A stretch of 64,000 nucleotides of DNA from Lonsdalea populi (GTDB taxonomy: Bacteria > Pseudomonadota > Gammaproteobacteria > Enterobacterales > Enterobacteriaceae): positions 2,046,001 to 2,110,000 of the forward strand of contig NZ_CP065534.1 in the NCBI RefSeq assembly GCF_015999465.1. Reading direction: 5' to 3'. The notes beneath the pieces were generated by a model. The model saw nothing but the letters and a program-made list of their open reading frames with translations. It was not told the DNA's origin and searched no databases. The position numbers and the translations under genes are program-made. The stretch's first letter is position 1, and every line of letters begins with the position of its first letter. This document shows, in pieces, positions 9,726 to 18,472 of this stretch.

Positions 9726-10064
9726 TTACTTGGTCTCAGCGGCCGATTTGATTTCACCCATTTCTTTAATTTTGCGTGACAGCTCACGGCGTTCTTTCGA
9801 CAGATCCGCATTTTTGATGATGTACTCATCCACACGGTCTTCATAGTCGCTGCGCATGTTGGCAATGATGTTCTGAATATCATCGATCGACATACCCGGC
9901 TTGATGTATTCGCTCAGGTTGTCCAGCAGCAACACACGTTTCTGGTTATCACGGATTTTCTTTTCGTTATCGGCGATTTCACGCTGCAGCTTGTTTTTAC
10001 GACGAAATGTACGCACAAATGCCAATACGTCCTGGAAACACGGTTTGTTGTTACCCTTATCCAT
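9726..10064 (-). CDS. tmaR: PTS pole-localizing protein TmaR (YeeX, DUF496)
   Basis: 112 aa. TmaR forms polar clusters and sequesters enzyme I of the sugar phosphotransferase system in E. coli. The translation has the family core [20 protein letters not shown] and [15 protein letters not shown], with coiled-coil helices about residues 22-50 and 75-105. Tyr74 corresponds to E. coli Tyr72, the residue reported to control localisation. Monocistronic, with its own strong terminator. In E. coli the gene also lies near sbcB and his. Confidence 0.93.
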   Translation of the reverse strand: MDKGNNKPCFQDVLAFVRTFRRKNKLQREIADNEKKIRDNQKRVLLLDNLSEYIKPGMSIDDIQNIIANMRSDYEDRVDEYIIKNADLSKERRELSRKIKEMGEIKSAAETK

Positions 10065-10875
10065 TTTCTACCCTTACTTAACTCATATTAAGATTCAAGA
10101 TGCGGAAACCGCCCGTGCTAAACCTACAGGTTAGCCGTTCTCATCGACAAGTCGATATGGACGAAGTGCAGTCCCTGCCTGATGCCGACGGCGATTACAG
10201 ATGAGCTTGTTTTATCATTGTTTTCACTTTCTTTCACCCGCTTTCCCCTCCGCTCGCCGCAGGACGGCATGGCATGGCGGCTGACCGACCACTCTTCGTA
10301 CAATTTTGACCACGTGGACGCGGCGTTTCAGCGTGCCTGCGCCGGCGCTCTTCTCTCCTCCTATCCTCGCCTTGCGACCCACTGGCATACTCTATGCTCT
10401 TATGCCATTAGCGCGCTCATCATATCGACTTCATCGTCTATAGGCGTCGTATATTTAAGTGGCCTTATATTAAAAAGTGAGATTAGCCACAGCAATGCCT
10501 TATTACGTGGACGATGGCCAGCGGTAACAAACCGAAACAAAAAAAGAGGTGTCATTATACTTCCGCGTCTTCGAAACATTAATTTCGGACCATGCCGCAA
10601 TATCCTTCTTTATCTTTCCGGCAATCAATCATTTATCCAGGGAAATATTATCAGGCGCGATAAATCATCGGAAATGGATTAATTCGACATGTTGAGTACC
10701 GTTATCCGAAAATAAATAACTGCGCCTATCGCACTATTTTCCCGCTCACGGGCGCATGATTTTACATGCAAAGGAATAACAGAGAGGCAAGCAAGTGAAT
10801 GTGAATTTTTCGTCACCTGTATTGGTGATGCGCTGAAATCAAAAATGGCGCAAAACTCGGTATTCCTACTCGAAA
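10065..10875. other. 811-bp interval between tmaR and the lutC remnant, no gene supported
   Basis: Carries the tmaR promoter side. An open frame at 10182-10682 on the plus strand has no recognisable motif and low-complexity content. The A+T content rises towards 10440-10800. The region probably includes the decayed 5' part of the lut operon, but no lutA or lutB homology could be read by eye. Confidence 0.4.
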
Positions 10876-11255
10876 AACTGGGATGCACCGTCCACGGATG
10901 CGTCACAGGGCGAACAGAATATTCACGCCGCTGAGCAGGCCTATGTCGGCGTCGAGTTCGCCGAGTATGGACTGACGGAGTCCGGCGGCGTCGTTCTGTT
11001 TTCCGCACCGGAACGCCCGCGTTCGCTGAGCCTGCTGCCTACCTCCTCGATTTTCGTGGTGCGCAAAAGCACGCTCCTGCCCGCGTTGCTCAGTTAGCGG
11101 AGCGTCTGCATCAGATGGCGCAGGCCGGAGAGCGCATGCCTTCGTGCATTAACCTGATCGGCGGCCCCAGCTCCACGGCCGACATCGAGCTGAGCAAAGT
11201 GATCGGGGTACATGGCCCGGTCAACGCCGCTTATCTCATCATCGAGGATGGCTGA
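10876..11255 (+). pseudogene. lutC: lutC (ykgG) remnant, lactate-utilization protein C family
   Basis: Only the C-terminal half of an LutC/YkgG protein remains. Frame 1 reads WDAPSTDASQGEQNIHAAEQ, then EFAEYGLTESGGVVLFS and SLSLLPTSSIFVVRKSTLLP, then hits TAG at 11095. After a one-base loss near 11086-11091 the match continues in frame 3: QLAERLHQMAQAGERMPSC, INLIGGPSSTADIEL, VIGVHGPVNAAYLIIEDG and stop at 11253-11255. These segments are near-identical to E. coli YkgG. The N-terminal half and the partner genes lutA and lutB are missing, so the L-lactate oxidation operon has been lost here. Confidence 0.9.
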
Positions 11256-11446
11256 CCGCTGCGCGGCCTGTCCCGGCGACCGCGCCGGAACGTTTCCCGC
11301 CTGATGGCACCGATTGCCCCCGCCGGCTTCTGCCGGGCGGCGATATGGTTTACCATTGCCGCCATGCCATGTTTCGCTTACCGGCGTCGTAAGCGAAAAC
11401 TCCTCATCCGCATCGGGCGGGTCATCGCAACCGACAGAGAAACACC

Positions 11447-12877
11447 GTGTCCAACAAACCCAGCACTCCGACATTTTTCATCCACGATTATGAGACCTTC
11501 GGCAAGCATCCGGCCCGGGACAGGCCAGCGCAGTTTGCTGGCGTCCGTACCGATATGGACTTCAACATCATCGGTGAACCGCTGGTCATCTACTGTCAGC
11601 CGACGGACGACTATCTGCCGGAGCCGGAAGCAGTGCTCATCACCGGCATTACGCCGCAGGTTGCCAAGAGCAAAGGCGTATGCGAGGCGGAATTCGCGCG
11701 TCAGATCCACGAAGCCTTTAGCGTGCCGGGCACCTGTGTTCTGGGCTACAACAACATTCGTTTCGATGATGAAGTCAGCCGCAACATTTTTTACCGCAAC
11801 TTCTACGATCCCTACGCGTACAGCTGGAAAAACGGTAACTCCCGCTGGGATCTGCTCGATGCCCTGCGCGCCTGCTACGCGCTGCGGCCGGAAGGGATCG
11901 TCTGGCCGGAAAATGACGACGGCCTGCCCAGCTTCCGACTCGAACACCTGACCAAGGCGAACGGCGTCGAACACACGCACGCCCATGACGCGATGGCCGA
12001 CGTTTTTGCTACGATCGCCATGGCTAAACGGCTGAAAACCGCGCAGCCTAAACTCTTCGACTATCTGTTCCAGCTGCGTAACAAGAATAAGGTTAACGCG
12101 CTGATTGATATCCCGAACATGAAACCGCTGATGCACGTTTCGGGCATGTTCGGCGCCGCGCGGGGCAATACCAGCTGGATTGCTCCGCTTGCCTGGCATC
12201 CTGAAAATCGCAATGCGGTGATCATGTGCGACCTGGCGGGCGATATCTCGCCGCTGCTGGAGCTGGAGCCTGATGAACTGCGAACGCGGTTGTACACTAA
12301 GCGCGACCAGTTGGAAGAAGGTCAGTCTCCCGTCCCGCTCAAACTGGTGCAAATCAACAAGTGTCCCGTACTGGCCCCGGCCAGTACACTACGCCCGGAA
12401 GATGCGGCGCGGTTGGGGATCGACCGACAGCACTGTCTCGATAACCTGCAACGCCTGCGCCAGCACCCGCTGGTGCGGGAAAAAGCGGTGGCGCTGTATG
12501 CCGAGGCGCCCGACTTCGCCGCCGCTGACGATGTAGATCTTCAGCTGTACGACGGCTTCTTCAGTGACGCTGACCGGGCGGCCATGACCATCATTCAGGA
12601 AACCTCGCCGCAAAACCTGCCCGCGCTCGATCTGAAATTCGCCGACGGCCGCATTGCAGAACTGCTTTTCCGCTTTCGCGCCCGCAATTATCCCGCCACG
12701 CTGGATGACCGCGAGCAGCAGCGCTGGCTGCAGCACCGCAAAGCGATCTTTACGCCGGAGCGTCTGGAGACCTATCTGAATAATCTGCAAGAGCTGTATC
12801 AGCTGCATCAGGGTGATGAGAAAAAGGCGCAACTGCTTAAGTCGCTGTTCGCCTATGCGCAGCAGGTGGTGGGATAA
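11447..12877 (+). CDS. sbcB: Exodeoxyribonuclease I
   Basis: 476 aa (E. coli 475). Processive 3'-5' exonuclease on single-stranded DNA, acting in recombination and mismatch repair. The DEDDh exonuclease domain opens HDYETFG (Asp14, Glu16) and continues with NNIRFDDE, RWDLLDALRACYALRPEG and NAHDAMADV-like AHDAMADVFATIAMAKRL; an SH3-like part and a C-terminal helical domain follow. The start is GTG at 11447, preceded by GAGAAA. It follows the lutC remnant after 191 bases and is monocistronic. Confidence 0.97.
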   Translation: MSNKPSTPTFFIHDYETFGKHPARDRPAQFAGVRTDMDFNIIGEPLVIYCQPTDDYLPEPEAVLITGITPQVAKSKGVCEAEFARQIHEAFSVPGTCVLGYNNIRFDDEVSRNIFYRNFYDPYAYSWKNGNSRWDLLDALRACYALRPEGIVWPENDDGLPSFRLEHLTKANGVEHTHAHDAMADVFATIAMAKRLKTAQPKLFDYLFQLRNKNKVNALIDIPNMKPLMHVSGMFGAARGNTSWIAPLAWHPENRNAVIMCDLAGDISPLLELEPDELRTRLYTKRDQLEEGQSPVPLKLVQINKCPVLAPASTLRPEDAARLGIDRQHCLDNLQRLRQHPLVREKAVALYAEAPDFAAADDVDLQLYDGFFSDADRAAMTIIQETSPQNLPALDLKFADGRIAELLFRFRARNYPATLDDREQQRWLQHRKAIFTPERLETYLNNLQELYQLHQGDEKKAQLLKSLFAYAQQVVG

Positions 12878-13310
12878 CGCCGGAGTGATGCGGATACAGC
12901 CTCAATGAGATAACCCGCCCGCCAGCGAAACTTCTGCCGGGCGGTCTGATTCTACCGGCGTAAGGACTCAACTCACCGCGCCGCCGCACTTCGAGCAATG
13001 AAAATGTCCACGGTCCAGTCTTGGTTGCCGTCATGGGCGGCGTAAAAGGTCTTATAAGCCTGCCGGTCAGGCGAGATTCCGGCCGCTGTCTGCCCTCTCC
13101 TGCTTTTCAAGCCAGAAGCTGCACAGGCACCTAGTGGTGACAGGGAGTGGTGGCAAGTATAAGGGCGATATCGCGGGTGAAGTCGCATTGCTACGCCTTG
13201 CCGCAATCCACCTTCCGAAACGAAGGCGCAGCCCGCAGGCTGCGCCTTCGCTATGGTCAATGTTCAGTCACTGGAAGCAGCATATCGCCGCCAATGCGCG
13301 TAGCGAGGTG
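12878..13310. other. 433-bp interval between sbcB and the ArsR-type gene
   Basis: A GC-rich hairpin (CCGCCCG with CGGGCGG) at about 12917-12945 may end sbcB transcription. A minus-strand open frame at 12973-13260 contains a protein-like stretch, PDRQAYKTFYAAHDGNQDW, but no family was recognised, so no gene is called. Confidence 0.4.
13219..13250 (-). terminator. Long GC-rich hairpin after the ArsR-type gene
   Basis: CGAAGGCGCAGCC / GGCTGCGCCTTCG form a 13-bp perfect stem with a four-base CGCA loop. On the minus strand it is followed by TTTCGG, so a U-tract is weak. It lies 60 bases past the ArsR-type stop and probably acts as its terminator. Confidence 0.55.
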
Positions 13311-13700
13311 CTACCGTGGCTTCTTTCCTGGCGATGGCTGCCAGTTGGCAACGAGTGCAAGCAGTCCCGGAAAGCGCGCTTCGAGGTCTTCGCTGCGCAG
13401 CCGACTGCGCCGCTCCAGCCCATACTGCCGCTGGCGGATCACACCCGCTTCGCGCAACGCCTTGAAGTGGTGAGTCAGCGACGACTTGGGGCGGTCGAAC
13501 CCGAACCAGCCGCATGGATGATCGTATGCCTGCGCCTCCAGCATCAGCTTGCGCACGATCGTCAGGCGTAGGGGGTCGGCCAGTGCGCCCAGGATGGTTT
13601 CAAGGCGCAGGTCTGCGATATCCGGTTCTGGCAACGGGTCGGGCAGGTTGGCGGGTTCGCCGCCTGACGCAACCGATTTGGTTTTATTGACAGTGCTCAT
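13311..13700 (-). CDS. ArsR-family winged-helix transcriptional regulator
   Basis: 129 aa from MSTVNKTKSV (an in-frame ATG at 13724 would add eight residues; neither has a clear Shine-Dalgarno). The ArsR-type HTH core reads LETILGALADPLRLTIVRKL, then KSSLTHHFKALREAGVI (recognition helix) and the wing QRQYGLERRSRLR. No CxC metal-binding motif is visible in the usual helix, so the signal is probably not a heavy metal. Divergent from a truncated MFS transporter gene, an arrangement common for ArsR regulators controlling a drug exporter. The intact target is gone, so its regulon here may be lost. Confidence 0.82.
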   Translation of the reverse strand: MSTVNKTKSVASGGEPANLPDPLPEPDIADLRLETILGALADPLRLTIVRKLMLEAQAYDHPCGWFGFDRPKSSLTHHFKALREAGVIRQRQYGLERRSRLRSEDLEARFPGLLALVANWQPSPGKKPR

Positions 13701-13781
13701 GGGCTGGTTGTAGCCATTGCACATGATTTATCGAACAGGTTTATTCCACAGCCCAGACAGGGTGCTTCGGAGATCCATTCG

Positions 13782-14195
13782 GTGGGCAACTGGTGTGACG
13801 GCAAGGCTTCGCCCTTTAGCTCCCCAGTGCGGTCGGCGACGGCGCTGTCGATGGTTGGGTTGGCGCTGGCCATACATGCCTCACTGATGCCGGCGTTGGT
13901 CGCGTCCGCGCTACTCGCCGGCGCCGGTCAGGGGCTGGGCCAACTGGGCGGCTTGACCCTGATCGGCCTGCATGTCCCGGACAGCCATCGCGCGCAAGCC
14001 AACGCCGTCCTCAATATCGGCAGCTACATCCCGGCCGGCTTGCTACCGGTAGCGGCGGGCTACCTGGTGGATGCGGTGGGATTGGCGTCGGGGGCCACAC
14101 TGTTCGCGCTGGTGCTGACGGCCGCGGCGCTGGCCGGCGGCACCTGGGCCACGCGGCATGCAGGCGACAGAACCCTCGACGGAGGACAGGCATAG
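13782..14195 (+). pseudogene. Truncated MFS transporter, C-terminal fragment
   Basis: The readable part, from about 13830, gives four hydrophobic helices: ALSMVGLALAIHASLMPALV, SALLAGAGQGLGQLGGLTLI, NAVLNIGSYIPAGLLPVAAG and ASGATLFALVLTAAALAGGT, ending RTLDGGQA. This is the last third of a 12-14 helix MFS drug-exporter-like protein; the N-terminal helices are missing and no good start exists. It lies 80 bases from the divergent ArsR-type gene, pointing to an internal deletion of a regulator-exporter pair. Confidence 0.75.
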
Positions 14196-14277
14196 AGAGT
14201 TTCGCCATCGGCGCGGCTTTCTGTTCGTCGCCGAAGCACCGCGCTCCGCCCGCGCGGCAGAGCGATGGCGTATCGAG

Positions 14278-14321
14278 AAAAAAAACGGCCGCCGGGGATC
14301 GCTTCCTCGGCGGCCGTTTTA
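14278..14321 (-). terminator. Bidirectional terminator between the MFS remnant and plaP
   Basis: The stem AAAACGGCCGCC / GGCGGCCGTTTT (14283-14320) is flanked by A-runs on the left and T on the right, so it can end transcription from either side. It is 23 bases past the plaP stop. Confidence 0.85.
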
Positions 14322-14343
14322 ACGTCAGGCTAACCTGGCAGAG

Positions 14344-15705
14344 TTAGACGATGTCTTCACCACACTGCGGCACCGGCTGTCTGAAGCGACGGGTCACCAC
14401 CGCCAGATACAGCAGGCCAATCGCGGCCCAGACCAGTCCCAACGTCATCGACGTCGCTTCCAGATTCAGCCACAGCGCGCCAACCGCCAGCGCGCCCATG
14501 ACGGGCAGCACCAGATAATTAATGTGGTCTTTCAGCGTTTTGTTGCAACCTTCCCGAATGTAGAACTGGGAAATCACAGACAGATTGACGAAGGTAAACG
14601 CCACCAGCGCGCCGAAATTGATCAGCGCCGTTGCCGTCACCAAGTCAAAGCACACCGCCGACAGTGCGATCGCGCCCACCAACAGGACGTTCAGCGCGGG
14701 CGTCCGCCATTCCGGGTGGATATAGCCGAAGAAACGCTCCGGGAACACGCCGTCGCGCCCCATGACATACATCAGACGTGAAACGCCCGCGTGTGCCGCC
14801 ATCCCGGACGCCAGTACGGTGATGCAGGAGAAGACCAGCACGATAGACTGGAACAGTTTACCCGCGACGTAGAGCATGATTTCCGGCTGAGACGCATCCG
14901 GATCGTGGAAGCGTGAGATATCCGGAAAAAACAGCTGCAGGAAGTAGGACACCACGATGAAGATAATCCCGCCGATCAGCGCCGTCAGGAAAATGGCTTT
15001 CGGGATCACGCGGCCCGCGTCCGGCGTCTCTTCCGACAGGGAGCTAATGCCATCGAAGCCGAGGAAGGAGAAGCAGAGTATCGTCGCACCGGTAATCATC
15101 GGCACCACCTGCGCCTGCTCGGACCAGAACGGTTTGCTGCTCAGCAGCGTACCCGCGCCTTCCCCGCCGGAAATCCCCTGGATCACCAGCGTCAGGAAGA
15201 CCGCCATAATCGCCACCTGCACGATCACGATCGCCGAGTTGAGGTTCGCGACGATGTTGATACCGCGCAGGTTGAAGAGCGTCATCAGTGCGACCAGCGC
15301 GGCCACGAAGATCCAGGACGGCACGCCGGGGAAGATGGCTTCCAGATAAATTTTAGCCAGCAGAATATTAATCATGGGCATGAACAGGTAGTCCAGCAGC
15401 GATGACCATCCCACCATGAAACCAACGTGCGGGCTAATCGCTTTTTGCGCATAGGTATAAGCCGAGCCCGCGGACGGGAATCGACGCACCAGTTTTCCAT
15501 AGCTCACCGCCGTGAACAGAATGCCGGTCAAGGCGAAGGCGTAAGCGGTCGCCACGTGGCCATCGGTGAGGCCGGAAACAATGCCGAAGGTGTCAAAAAT
15601 TGTCATGGGCTGCAAATAGGCGAGCCCCATCATCACGACTTGCCAGAGCGTCAGTGTTTTTCTTAGTTGTACTCGTTGGCTGGAAACCGCTGCGTTATGC
15701 GACAT
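14344..15705 (-). CDS. plaP: Putrescine importer PlaP (APC-family permease, YeeF)
   Basis: 453 aa (E. coli 452). Proton-driven low-affinity putrescine uptake across the inner membrane. Twelve hydrophobic helices; diagnostic stretches [59 protein letters not shown] and [20 protein letters not shown] match E. coli PlaP. The start at 15705 ([10 protein letters not shown]) is chosen over an upstream ATG at 15729 because GGAGGG precedes it by seven bases. In E. coli plaP is also in the sbcB-yeeZ interval. Confidence 0.93.
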   Translation of the reverse strand: MSHNAAVSSQRVQLRKTLTLWQVVMMGLAYLQPMTIFDTFGIVSGLTDGHVATAYAFALTGILFTAVSYGKLVRRFPSAGSAYTYAQKAISPHVGFMVGWSSLLDYLFMPMINILLAKIYLEAIFPGVPSWIFVAALVALMTLFNLRGINIVANLNSAIVIVQVAIMAVFLTLVIQGISGGEGAGTLLSSKPFWSEQAQVVPMITGATILCFSFLGFDGISSLSEETPDAGRVIPKAIFLTALIGGIIFIVVSYFLQLFFPDISRFHDPDASQPEIMLYVAGKLFQSIVLVFSCITVLASGMAAHAGVSRLMYVMGRDGVFPERFFGYIHPEWRTPALNVLLVGAIALSAVCFDLVTATALINFGALVAFTFVNLSVISQFYIREGCNKTLKDHINYLVLPVMGALAVGALWLNLEATSMTLGLVWAAIGLLYLAVVTRRFRQPVPQCGEDIV

Positions 15706-16178
15706 GATGCATCCCTCCATTGCCGGCAACAGACGTGCGGGTCAGGGATGTCATGGATCTATTGGACATGGGAAGTCGGTGAGAAACGGTGTGATTTGAC
15801 ATAGATGAAGACAGGTTGCCGCCGTCAACGGACGCTGACGCGCGATTGAAGAAAGTCAACGCCGCTGCGGCGCCATAGTCGCTGCTCACACAGCGCAAAC
15901 CGGCTGGCACCGGTACTGCTACAACAGAATGCCCCATTTCGCATATTCCTCTGTTCTGCCTTTGCGGCAGACCTAATCTGATATCGTTCCGGCACGATGT
16001 CCGTGCCCCTTTATGATGAAAAAGTCTCAAAAAAATAACCGACGCTATTAACGTCGGTTATTTCAGGGCGCGTATTCTGCCGCAGAGGGGAGCAAGAGAC
16101 AAGATTTTACGACTCAGGAGAGGTTATTTGAATTAAGTCACCGGCAACGCCGCGAAAATCACCGGCGTCAGCAAAAAA
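15706..16178. other. 473-bp interval between ycgR and plaP
   Basis: Contains the plaP promoter and leader (about 15706-15900) and the ycgR terminator (16027-16063). No protein-coding frame with recognisable content was found. Confidence 0.5.
16027..16063 (-). terminator. Intrinsic terminator of ycgR
   Basis: On the minus strand the 12-bp perfect stem AAATAACCGACG/CGTCGGTTATTT (16033-16044, 16052-16063) has a seven-base loop and is followed by a run of T. Strong form, 116 bases past the ycgR stop. Confidence 0.85.
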
Positions 16179-16925
16179 TCACAGCACCCGTTTTCTTTTT
16201 TCGTGCTGTTCCAGCTCCAGCGCGGTAATCACCTGTTGCAAGCTCCGCTCCTGTGCGGGGGTCAGGCAGGGAAATTTGAAGCTAAGCCGCTGCACCTTTT
16301 TCACTTCGCCTTTGGCGCAGACAATCCGGCTGACCGCATGACTGATGAACTGCACGTCGATGCTGAATTCTCCATACGTGCCCAGCTCCAGCGTGACATT
16401 TTCAAGAATCTCGCCCTGCTCCAGCTGTTCCGCGACGTCTTCCTGTTCACTCAGCAGACAGACGCCGCCGAGAGAAAGATCTTTAATCGTAAACTGGAAA
16501 CGGCTGTCATCCGGCAGACTGCCTCGACAAATCATCGGCGGCCAGGCTGGGGAATTGATGCGGAAGTAGCTGCGGCGCTGGATGCGGTAAAGGTCAGCGG
16601 GAATTTCAGCGCGGAAGGCCGGTAACCCCTGATAATCGATTTTTGACACCACGTTCGCTTTAAATTCCACCTTCGCACCCGCCGGTTCGGCGACAAAATT
16701 CAGCTCCGCGTCAAAGACGTCGCTCTCTTGCATCGTGCCGCCGAGGTCGAAGATAAAGGTATTGTCGTCCGGCTGGACATCCAGGATATTGCTGATGAAA
16801 TGGCCCCGAGCGTGGTTCACCATCAGAGTCGTATTGTTTTTATGCAGCTCGCGTAACGTCGCGCATATTGCCAGTTTATTTCTCTTCAGAAATTTTTCTT
16901 TTTTGGTTTCGTCCATTTTGTCCAT
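16179..16925 (-). CDS. ycgR: Flagellar brake protein YcgR (PilZ domain, c-di-GMP binding)
   Basis: 248 aa (E. coli 244). Binds cyclic di-GMP and slows the flagellar motor. An N-terminal YcgR domain (about residues 15-110) is followed by a PilZ domain with the c-di-GMP motifs RRSYFR (117-122, the RxxxR element) and DLSLGG (149-154). Start at 16925 or the in-frame ATG at 16916; neither has a strong Shine-Dalgarno. A sigma-28 promoter match lies about 70 bases upstream, fitting class 3 flagellar control. Flanking genes are metabolic, so the gene is a stand-alone insertion between plaP and the citrate locus. Confidence 0.88.
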   Translation of the reverse strand: MDKMDETKKEKFLKRNKLAICATLRELHKNNTTLMVNHARGHFISNILDVQPDDNTFIFDLGGTMQESDVFDAELNFVAEPAGAKVEFKANVVSKIDYQGLPAFRAEIPADLYRIQRRSYFRINSPAWPPMICRGSLPDDSRFQFTIKDLSLGGVCLLSEQEDVAEQLEQGEILENVTLELGTYGEFSIDVQFISHAVSRIVCAKGEVKKVQRLSFKFPCLTPAQERSLQQVITALELEQHEKRKRVL

Positions 16926-16993
16926 CCCAGAGTTAAATCATTACCGCTGACAAAGGATTCCCGATAAGTCATCAGCTTAGAGTTATAGGTACG

Positions 16994-17020
16994 ATATCGT
17001 CATTTGTGTCCCCAACTTTA
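16994..17020 (-). promoter_or_regulatory. Sigma-28 (FliA) promoter of ycgR
   Basis: On the minus strand TAAAGTTG - 11 bases - GACGATAT, compared with the FliA consensus TAAAGTTT-N11-GCCGATAA: 7 of 8 and 6 of 8 matches with exact spacing. It predicts a 5' leader of roughly 60 bases. Confidence 0.75.
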
Positions 17021-17055
17021 CGTTAGATTGACATTTTTGGGGGTGATTAAAAAAT

Positions 17056-17952
17056 TTATTCGGCAGGATAATGATGTAGCAACCAGGTCAGCGCCAGAAG
17101 ATCGGCCGTGCCGCCAGGACTGAGATGACGCGCGGTCAAGGCGCGGTCCATCGCCTGTAAACGGGGAATGGTGACGCCCTGCGCCAGCAGATCGGCCGCA
17201 TAACGCTGGACGAACGCCAGCCCTTCCATCCCGCCGCGAGACACGATGTTGGTGTCCGGATTGTGCGCCATCAGCACCACCAGCGTGTGCAGCAACGCCA
17301 TTTCCCGATCGTACTCGCCAAGCGCCTGTCGATAGGCAGGCAGCGCCAGTCGGGTTACCGTCTGAAAGCCGCTGGCGGCCTCTCCGCGCGCGCCGGTCAG
17401 CCCATAACGCTGGAACAACTGCTCTCCGGCCGTCGCCGCGCGACGAGATGGAAACAGCTCGTCGCGCACCAGATCGCGACACATATCCGCCACCGTTTGG
17501 CATAAGCTCCGCTGCGTCAGCGCCACGCCGTTCGCCGCCAGCCAGCCCGCAGCGCTGCACAGCAGACCGCAGGCAAAGATGCCGCCTTTGTGCGTGTTGA
17601 CGCCCTGCGTCGCCGCGAGCATGGCCTGTTCGCAAGCGATGCCGACGGGCCGAACCTGTGCCAATAGCTGCTTAGGCGACGCGTCCGCATGCTCATACCC
17701 TACGTCGATAAAACGACGCAGCCACGGCGTCATCGCCCTGATGCTTTTCTGAAACAGCGGCACGTCCATGTCGTGGTGCGCGCCGTTGTTCGCCCGGTCC
17801 ACCAGACCCGGTTTCGGCGTCAGCATGACCTCCACCGTCAGCGCCTGCACCACCCGCTGGTCGATATCCGGCAGAGGCAGCGCCACGCGAGCGACAAACC
17901 CAAAAACGTCAGGCTGTGCCAGCCGGGCGTCAGCCAGCGGGGAAATAGGCAT
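17056..17952 (-). CDS. citG: Triphosphoribosyl-dephospho-CoA synthase
   Basis: 298 aa. Makes the precursor of the citrate lyase prosthetic group from ATP and dephospho-CoA. Family motifs are intact: EVMLTPKPGLVDRANNGAHH, GVNTHKGGIFACGLL, MAHNPDTNIVSRGG and LSPGGTADLLALTWLLH. It is the last gene of the citrate lyase operon, overlapping citX by 23 bases. In some bacteria citX and citG are fused; here they are separate but overlapping. No terminator was seen before ycgR. Confidence 0.93.
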   Translation of the reverse strand: MPISPLADARLAQPDVFGFVARVALPLPDIDQRVVQALTVEVMLTPKPGLVDRANNGAHHDMDVPLFQKSIRAMTPWLRRFIDVGYEHADASPKQLLAQVRPVGIACEQAMLAATQGVNTHKGGIFACGLLCSAAGWLAANGVALTQRSLCQTVADMCRDLVRDELFPSRRAATAGEQLFQRYGLTGARGEAASGFQTVTRLALPAYRQALGEYDREMALLHTLVVLMAHNPDTNIVSRGGMEGLAFVQRYAADLLAQGVTIPRLQAMDRALTARHLSPGGTADLLALTWLLHHYPAE

Positions 17953-18472
17953 TTAGCCTCTCCTCGATCCGGGCGATGACGACGGGCAACGGATGCCGAC
18001 GCGAGCGCGCGCAGACATGGGCTGGCTCATCGCACAACAGACAGCTGCGACCAGCACGTTCAAGACGTGAGCGATTGAGCGCACCGGACCGCGGGCAGAA
18101 TACGTCGAAGTCCCACAGCCGCCCGAGCGGATGCGAGTCTTCGAGGGTCACGGCGGCGCGTTTGATCGCCAGCGCATCGCCGTCCACCGCCCAGAATCCT
18201 TCCGCGCCCGTCGCCTGCCAGTGCAGTTGATGTTCCGCTACCGGCCAGCTTTGTTCGCGACTCAAGGCATCGAACGCCGTCACGGCCTCTTCCATTGCGC
18301 GGCGGTACAGCGGCGAGTCTTTGACCGGCCCCGGCGTCACCAGCGTTAGCGACACCAAAGGAACATGGTGCTGCGCCAGCAGCGCCTGCTGCCGGGCGGC
18401 TCTTCGCTCTTTCGCCTCCAGCAGGCGTTCCAGCGAAACCGTTGCGGGCGACAGCGCCGTCACGTTACTCAT
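17930..18472 (-). CDS. citX: Apo-citrate lyase phosphoribosyl-dephospho-CoA transferase
   Basis: 180 aa. Transfers the 2'-(5''-triphosphoribosyl)-3'-dephospho-CoA prosthetic group to the serine of CitD. The family features LLAQHHVPLVSLTLVTPGPV, DFDVFCP and GRSCLLCDEPAHVCARSRRH are present and uninterrupted. Overlaps citF by 8 bases and citG by 23 bases, so translation is tightly coupled. Confidence 0.92.
   Translation of the reverse strand: MSNVTALSPATVSLERLLEAKERRAARQQALLAQHHVPLVSLTLVTPGPVKDSPLYRRAMEEAVTAFDALSREQSWPVAEHQLHWQATGAEGFWAVDGDALAIKRAAVTLEDSHPLGRLWDFDVFCPRSGALNRSRLERAGRSCLLCDEPAHVCARSRRHPLPVVIARIEERLNAYFPAG

Noticed and set aside
9344..9883. 179-codon minus-strand open frame overlapping tmaR
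   Set aside because: Overlaps the certain tmaR gene and its terminator in another frame; no recognisable protein.
10182..10682. 166-codon plus-strand open frame after tmaR
   Set aside because: No ribosome site, no recognised motif, and composition shifts along its length; treated as non-coding.
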